A stretch of 64,000 bases of DNA from Paracyclopina nana. Its lineage: Eukaryota; Arthropoda; Copepoda; Cyclopoida; Cyclopettidae. Position 1 is the first letter of the stretch, and each line of letters opens with the position of its first letter. The DNA is taken from NCBI GenBank assembly GCA_019096065.1, contig JAGUCH010000009.1, positions 3,792,001 to 3,856,000 on the forward strand, given 5' to 3'. The position numbers and the translations under genes were made by a program. Below the pieces are notes generated by a model that did not search any database, had not been told where the DNA came from, and worked only from the letters and a program-made list of their open reading frames with translations. Of this stretch, positions 58,335 to 64,000 are shown one piece after another.

Positions 58335-61026
58335 TCAAATACTTTTGAAGAGCTTAAAAGTGAGATAGTAGAATATTTCCAGGAATGAAATGAAGCTAAA
58401 TCCCATGCAGAGACCGAGCAGCCCTCCCATTTGTGAGATGTATTGAATTGTGGTCATTCGAACCTCCCTTGAATACTCGAAAACAGTAGTGGTGTCGAAA
58501 AAGAAAGTCACCAGTGCTATGTCTTTTTTGTATGCATCATACTGAGGGGACTCTTCATTTTCAGCAGTAAAAACCTCTTTGCCAGCGGCTCTGCTGTCAG
58601 CATAATTACGGAAATTGGATTTAATGGTGCTACTTATTCTTGATGGTGTGTCTCCCAATTCTTTCTTATATTGCTTCAATACTTGTTGTCCCCATATGGG
58701 AGGATCTGTATTATCATCAAAATTGCAGAGTTGGCTTGTTCCCAGGTTTTTGTAGTCACACCTTCTAAAAGGCGCTGCTGTTACAGATGCTGAGTAGAGT
58801 GTAATGCTACAATCAGGCAAGCAATGTTTGCATTCATCATCAGAAGTGCTGCTCATGTATGATTTAAATTCCTTCGCTTCCCAAGGGTCACACAAACGAC
58901 TAGTCGCTGTGCTGTTGATAGGAAAATACCAAGGAACGCATGGATCACTAACATTCATCTGAAAAATAAAGCTCTTAAACTTCTGATTAATTCTTGACTG
59001 CAGTTTTACCATTGAGATGGCAAACCTCATGGCACATTCCAAAATGCAATTAGCTTGAGTGTACTTTTCATGAACCTCTAGCTTCATTTCATTATGGAAC
59101 AAGCAAAATCTGGCGCTTGGGTCAATGCTTGAAATGTCGGTTGAGGCAGTTACTTTTGAGGCACTTAAAGACACAGTGTTAGTGTGACCAGGCCTTATGA
59201 GGACCGATTTTCGAGCAGTTGCTGGGTATTGATCATTTGAATCAATGATGGCATGAAAGCCATCAAAATCTTCCACCACTGAGCCACCTGACAAAACATC
59301 TGTGTGAGCATCAAGAAGTAAAGTTAACCCTTTTGATCTTCCTGGTTCAGGTTTTAGATTGGGTTCAACAAATTTTCCATATTCTGGACCAAATGCCATC
59401 TTGTCCAAACTCATATTTTTGTCACGAATTTGCATTTTCTTAATTATGTCTTGATAAGGACCAGACTTGAACATCTCCTCGGCTGCCTTCATATTGAATG
59501 TACAGCACATTCCTCTGTCAGTTGGGAAAGTGGTGAACAGTTTTGAGCAAGGCATATTTATACCTTTCCAATTGCACTGCTTAAGCAGAGAATACTCATT
59601 GAATGTCTTGGATGTAACCCCTTCAACATCAAAGCATGGGAGCTGGGTATACCACAAAATTTCAAATAAGCTCTTGTAGCTTTTTTGAAGGTTCATTTTT
59701 CTAAAATTAGCTGCATAGGTGGCCCTGGAACGTTTGGCACTTTGTTGCAACTCCTGCTGTCTAGCCTTAACAAAAACGGAATCTAAACTGGCATCAGCAA
59801 CTTGTCTTTTTCTTCTTGCTCCAGAAGGAGGAGCAGGAGAACTGCCACAGCTTTGAGGGAGTCGAAAGCAAAGGTACAGAACATCAGTGGTATTCTCACA
59901 GGAAACCACAGCATATCCAAACTTAGCATACTGAGGCAATTTCCAAGCTTTTACACAGTATGACGTGTACGGATCCAAGGCAGATACATTTGGCTGAACG
60001 TTTAAGCTGAATTCAGGAATATCAGAAAATGCTTCATAAGCATAAGGAGTTGTGCTGTAGATTTTGTTCTCCTTTATGTCAATGTATGCAGAAAACCAAA
60101 ATTCAGAACTATTGATGTTGCTGAAAATTCCTAAAGATTCAAGAATAAAAGCAGTGAAAGAGGAAAATACCCCAAAATGTGATAGCTTCCATTTACCTCC
60201 ACTAAGGAGATTGTAAAAATCAGTGCCCTCTCCCCCTTTGGCGGTGAAAGCAATTTTCGAACCACCATTTTCATTGCATAGCAAAGCAGAACCAGCAGCC
60301 GTTCCCAAATTTGCAAAACAGGGTAAAGGTCCATTTGTTGAGTTGGAGCTTGGCCTAATCCATGGGTTCTCGCACGTATCAGGTACAGAAATGCATGTGG
60401 CATTTGGATCAGTCAGTATCTTGGATTTCAAAGTTTCTGTAGGATTGTCTGATGAGAGCACACTGACCATGCTGTAAGGAGTAGCTGTGGCTCCTGGATA
60501 CAGCTTTTCTGTATAGTTTGCCATGAGCTTATCTATCTCCTGAGCTGAAAGTGATGGCCCATTATTGATTCCAATGCTTGAGAGGTATTCCACGAATTGG
60601 TAGGTTAATGCAGCATCAATGACATTTTGAATAACGCCTTGGCTACAAATAGTTATAGCAGGAAACTTGATGTTGCTGATGGGCAATCCTAAGATTTATT
60701 TGTTGAAAATAAGCAAGGTTTTAATTTAGCTCAAATTAGCTCTTACCTGTGGTCTTGATGGATGTAAGCACTGGGCTATCCTGCCATTGAGTATAGGACT
60801 CATAGGACCAGTAGATGGCCAAAGAGGTGAAAAATATCACTGCCAAAAGCCACAGGAATCTTTCGAAGCCATGAATGCTGTCACTAACTGTGTAAGATAC
60901 CCCATGGATGGTTGTGTTCTCTCCAAATTCATGAACTGTGCTTGAGCAGCCCTTACAAATTGAAGAGCAGCCGCCTTTTCTTTTAGGAATTTTGTACATT
61001 GCACTAGACGGTACGGTCGAAGTCAT
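58335..61026 (-). CDS. DEG/ENaC channel subunit with inserted C-type-lectin-like domain (copy 2)
   Basis: Exons 61026-60747, 60688-60197, 60130-59010 and 58958-58335 give 838 residues; exons 2 and 4 (492 and 624 nt) have the same lengths as in copy 1. His-Gly motif present (IHG, residues 41-42); first membrane segment about 57-75; NIKFPAITICSQG; lectin-like domain about 205-347 (LCNENGGSKI, SSEFWFSAY, YCVKAW, VVSCEN, LYLCFR); furin-type site RRKR (about 363-366) and a second basic site KRSR; GMCCTFN; GLTLLLDAHT; ANCILECAM; second membrane segment GGLLGLCMGFSFISFLEI with GFS. The 66-nt and 51-nt introns (60131-60196 and 58959-59009) are multiples of three without stops, so the gene can be read through as one frame, but paralogue alignment and splice sites support splicing. 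Confidence 0.92.
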
Positions 61027-64000
61027 GATTGTGGCTCAACTAGGCTTAGTAACTCATTTCACAGTACATATTCGGCTCATTCTTTAGACCTGTCCTAATA
61101 GTAATGGTATTTAAATAATGAATATGTATTTAAGTGGCAACTGAACAAAATACATTTAAGAGGCAGATACTTACGTTTCGTAGTATGAGCTATTTGAAAT
61201 TGGCGTGACTTTAATAACTGGTCGCAAGACTGAGCCGAAAGAAGTGTCCTAATTCCTCATTTTATGATGATTAATTCAAAATTAATGGTCAAAGGTTGAC
61301 CATTATGGGTCCAAAAAAATTAGTGTCAAAAAAGGCCACCGGGCCATGGCATGGACAATTTGCCTACATAATAGATCATGATCTCATTAAATAAATATGC
61401 ATTCTAGAGGCCGTGTCACGTGAGTGAAAAAATTAGGGCGTGAAACGCAATAAAAATTGTTGAGTACCCAAAAATTCTGTATCATAATTGGTTCGTAGAT
61501 TTTATTCATACCTGCATTGAAGTATCTGATATTAGCCACTTTCCCTTCCTCTTCAGTCTTTTTGTACTTGGCAAATCACTTCTCGTTTAGATGCAATTCA
61601 CTTCTATTTCAAATAGTTATTTTTTAGTCTTCATTGTTCAACTTTTTTAAAAATATCTTTAAATTCTAATTCTTAGACACTTGAAAATACTAAGTTGAAA
61701 GTAGGATAATAAGAGGCTGAAATGAAGTGAAGCAATTAATTGTCAACCATCTATCAAAAATGAGCGGAATCCGCTCAAATTGAGGAGACCTTCCGTTAAT
61801 TTCACTTTTTCTTCATCACGACCCAAACGACGATCTCAAATTGGGATCAATCTTAGTAAATGTCCCACTGGTTTCCCCTTAATTGCAAAACACAAATCCA
61901 AGCCACTTGTTAGCCAGTTTGAGCCAACTCTTGCAATTGTTTGTTTTGAATTGTGTGCGAGTTGAGCGTTACTAGGGATGGTCACAAGAAAAGGACCAAG
62001 AGAGATCAAATAAAGCCACAAATCTGATCAGTTTGTTGTAACACATGGTAACTAATGGCAATTAGTGTTTTAAAACAGTGGGATGTCATTAAGTCGAGAT
62101 TGCATGTGAAATTAGTGATTTTATGAGCTCTGCGGTCGGCGCAATCCTGGAACTGCATGTAATGCAGTGAAATAATGCAATTGGTGATATCACGAAAGAA
62201 GGGGAATTCGTGTGACGTGCATTTTCCTGCCTCTCCATTCAACTAACCTACAACCTCAGCAACTTCTCGGTTGAAAGTCCGCTTAGCTTTTGTTTTCCAC
62301 CAAATGGCATGGCACACATTTCACACGTTCTAATTCCTCCACTTGTCTTTTACATAGTGGTAATGTATAGCGTGTTTCCTTTTTTAAAGCCCCCTCTAGC
62401 AAATGCAATTGTCTGCAGTAGTAGGTAAATGTATATATGGCTCATTAGCTCAAAAACCAGGGATCATCGTGGTTAAAGAAGAGTAAGGATTTCCTTTAGG
62501 ATCAGAAGGGAAAACCTTATTCTTGACTTGATGGCTTTGACTTTTTTCAAGGGTGGCTTGTTGTTCTATTGCTTGATGTGATCATTTTCAACGCAATTTT
62601 GTCGAGGGAGGAGCTGAGTGCGGATCGAGATGATTTTAGCCATCTAAAACTCCCTTTTTTGTGTCGGAGTGATTTTTCAAAGTACACAGTCAAAACCGCA
62701 AGTGTAGTAAGCATTGCTAAAACAACCACGTACACATTTTGCAAATGTGGCAAACGTGTTCTTAAATGTCTGCACACATTTTTAGCACTCAAAGTATGTT
62801 GCTGCTGATTTACAATCAGCCTTGACACGATATGTACATGATTTACGCTCGTAAATTGACGTCGTATGCGCAAAATTCCCCAACTCGTTGTACGTTTATG
62901 TAGTAGAAGTGTTGCTACTTTGCTGGCTTAAGATGGTGACCTTGGCTGCAAGGAATCGTTAATTTTCATTCTTGTTTCGACCCGAGCTCATGCGAACTCT
63001 TTGCAAAGATTTATGGCTGTAGCCCATAATTCTCTTTTCGGGTTCAAATTATTCGCTAACAACAATCGCCTCCCATTGAGCTGAAAATACCGAGAACGAG
63101 CAAGAATCGAGGCAGGTCACAACCCTCTATGTCAAATGCGGCTTTGAACTCGCGGGTGTAGAGCTACGTAGTAACTTTTGCGCAAATAATGGCTATCGAG
63201 AAGGTCGTAAAAGTCCAAAAATCCCAAATCCAATCTCAACTCTGCGGGCAAAAACGAGATCGAATTTTGCAAGCGGATTTCAACGTTTCACAAAAACAGC
63301 TTTTTTCACAACAATATATCAGCAGCTTCTACACGCGCGCACACACACACAAAAATAAGGTATCTTTTTCCAGAATCTCAACTGGGACCCGGTTGTGTAG
63401 TATGCATGTTTTCCGAAATTGTCGTAATTCATTTTGATTTTATGAAGTCGTAAAATTGCAGATTTCGGAAAGAATGAAGCTTAGCTGCTTGAGTAGCATA
63501 TATCCCAATTTAGTGGAAACTGTTTCCCTTTGTGCGCGCAATGAAGGCAATGAATATGCGCCATTTGCGAATAGCTCGCATAACTTTGGTCCATGATGAT
63601 CTCCTCCAACTGCAAAATAGTTGGTGGGAGATTTGGAGCCAAGAAGATTTTGTAGCATTGCCTGCGTTGTCATAAAACTGTCCCATACGTTTCACTTTGC
63701 GCTCTCGTATTACACAGCAATACGCTCGCACTTTGACATTTTTGCCAACATTCAAAGTCTCAAACTGGAGCTATAAAATAGCAGGTTTGGAATTGTTGTC
63801 AAATTGACGCTGAATCACAATCAGAGCTTTTTCGCTGGAACACAGATTGATATCAGCTGGCATTCCACTTCACAAACCCTTTTTCCCAAAGAGCTGATGT
63901 CATTCCTGATTACTTTTTTGACATGCAGTTTTCATTTCAAGGAATCCATTTGATAATCTGCTACCATGTATTTTCGAAGAACTAACAATTTGTTCATTAG
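61027..64000. other. Intergenic region, right end of the window
   Basis: 3 kb, including the upstream region of the DEG/ENaC copy 2 gene. Only short open frames without recognisable content, and a short AC-rich run near 63337. I see no gene, tRNA or clear repeat. Confidence 0.4.

Noticed and set aside
58335-60686. A single intronless 783-codon frame for channel copy 2
   Set aside because: Paralogue copy 1 has introns at the same places, exon lengths then agree exactly (492 and 624 nt), and the extra residues do not align.
63440-63755. Minus-strand frames near the right edge
   Set aside because: Two overlapping frames of similar length and no recognisable motif; likely chance.
1-64000. CRISPR arrays, bacterial operons or prophage
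   Set aside because: The sequence is plainly eukaryotic; no direct-repeat arrays with regular spacers were seen.

Overview
This is animal nuclear DNA: AT-rich, with split genes, mostly short (about 50-110 nt) GT-AG introns, AATAAA poly(A) signals, two nuclear tRNA genes, an LTR retrotransposon and several hairpin repeats. The conserved genes (eS10, BRK1, ADO, Suv4-20, TMEM117, Pax6, Ars2) are general metazoan genes. Gene sequences and a TATA plus TCAGTT initiator pair suggest an arthropod, perhaps a crustacean, but I cannot fix the species. All gene models were spliced by hand from frame, splice consensus and family knowledge.

Layout. 0.2-5.5 kb: a seven-transmembrane (7TM) receptor-like gene lies against, and probably inside an intron of, a Suv4-20 methyltransferase gene that leaves the window on the left; then eS10, BRK1 (convergent with eS10) and ADO. 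5.5-9.9 kb: no gene seen. 9.9-12.6 kb: TMEM117, eleven coding exons. 12.9-22.5 kb (minus strand): a complete-looking Pax6-type gene with paired box and homeobox; the intron that splits its homeobox holds a 5.9-kb Ty3/Gypsy-type element with two LTRs that look identical. 22.8-26.1 kb (minus): two tandem 7TM genes with the same three-exon structure. 26.6-30.5 kb (plus): a leucine-rich-repeat gene whose 2.45-kb intron holds a DEG/ENaC channel gene and a secreted C-type lectin gene on the other strand; the channel's last exon overlaps the host's first exon. 31.6-32.6 kb: a small acidic disordered protein. 33.8-37.7 kb (minus): Ars2, with two alternative last exons of equal length. 37.7-55.4 kb: a long gene-poor stretch with hairpin elements, a tRNA-like relic and two convergent tRNA-Gln genes. 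55.4-61.0 kb (minus): two tandem DEG/ENaC genes, each with a C-type-lectin-like domain inserted in the extracellular part and followed by a furin-type site. 61-64 kb: no gene seen.

How things fit together. Themes are nesting of genes in introns, tandem duplication of lineage-specific membrane proteins (7TM, DEG/ENaC), and a C-type lectin fold that occurs both free (28.6 kb) and built into ion channels (55-61 kb). The most notable points are the lectin-channel fusions with furin motifs, the duplicated 79-nt Ars2 last exons that swap the conserved C-terminal tail, the antisense coding overlap at 27.0 kb, and the very young retrotransposon inside Pax6.
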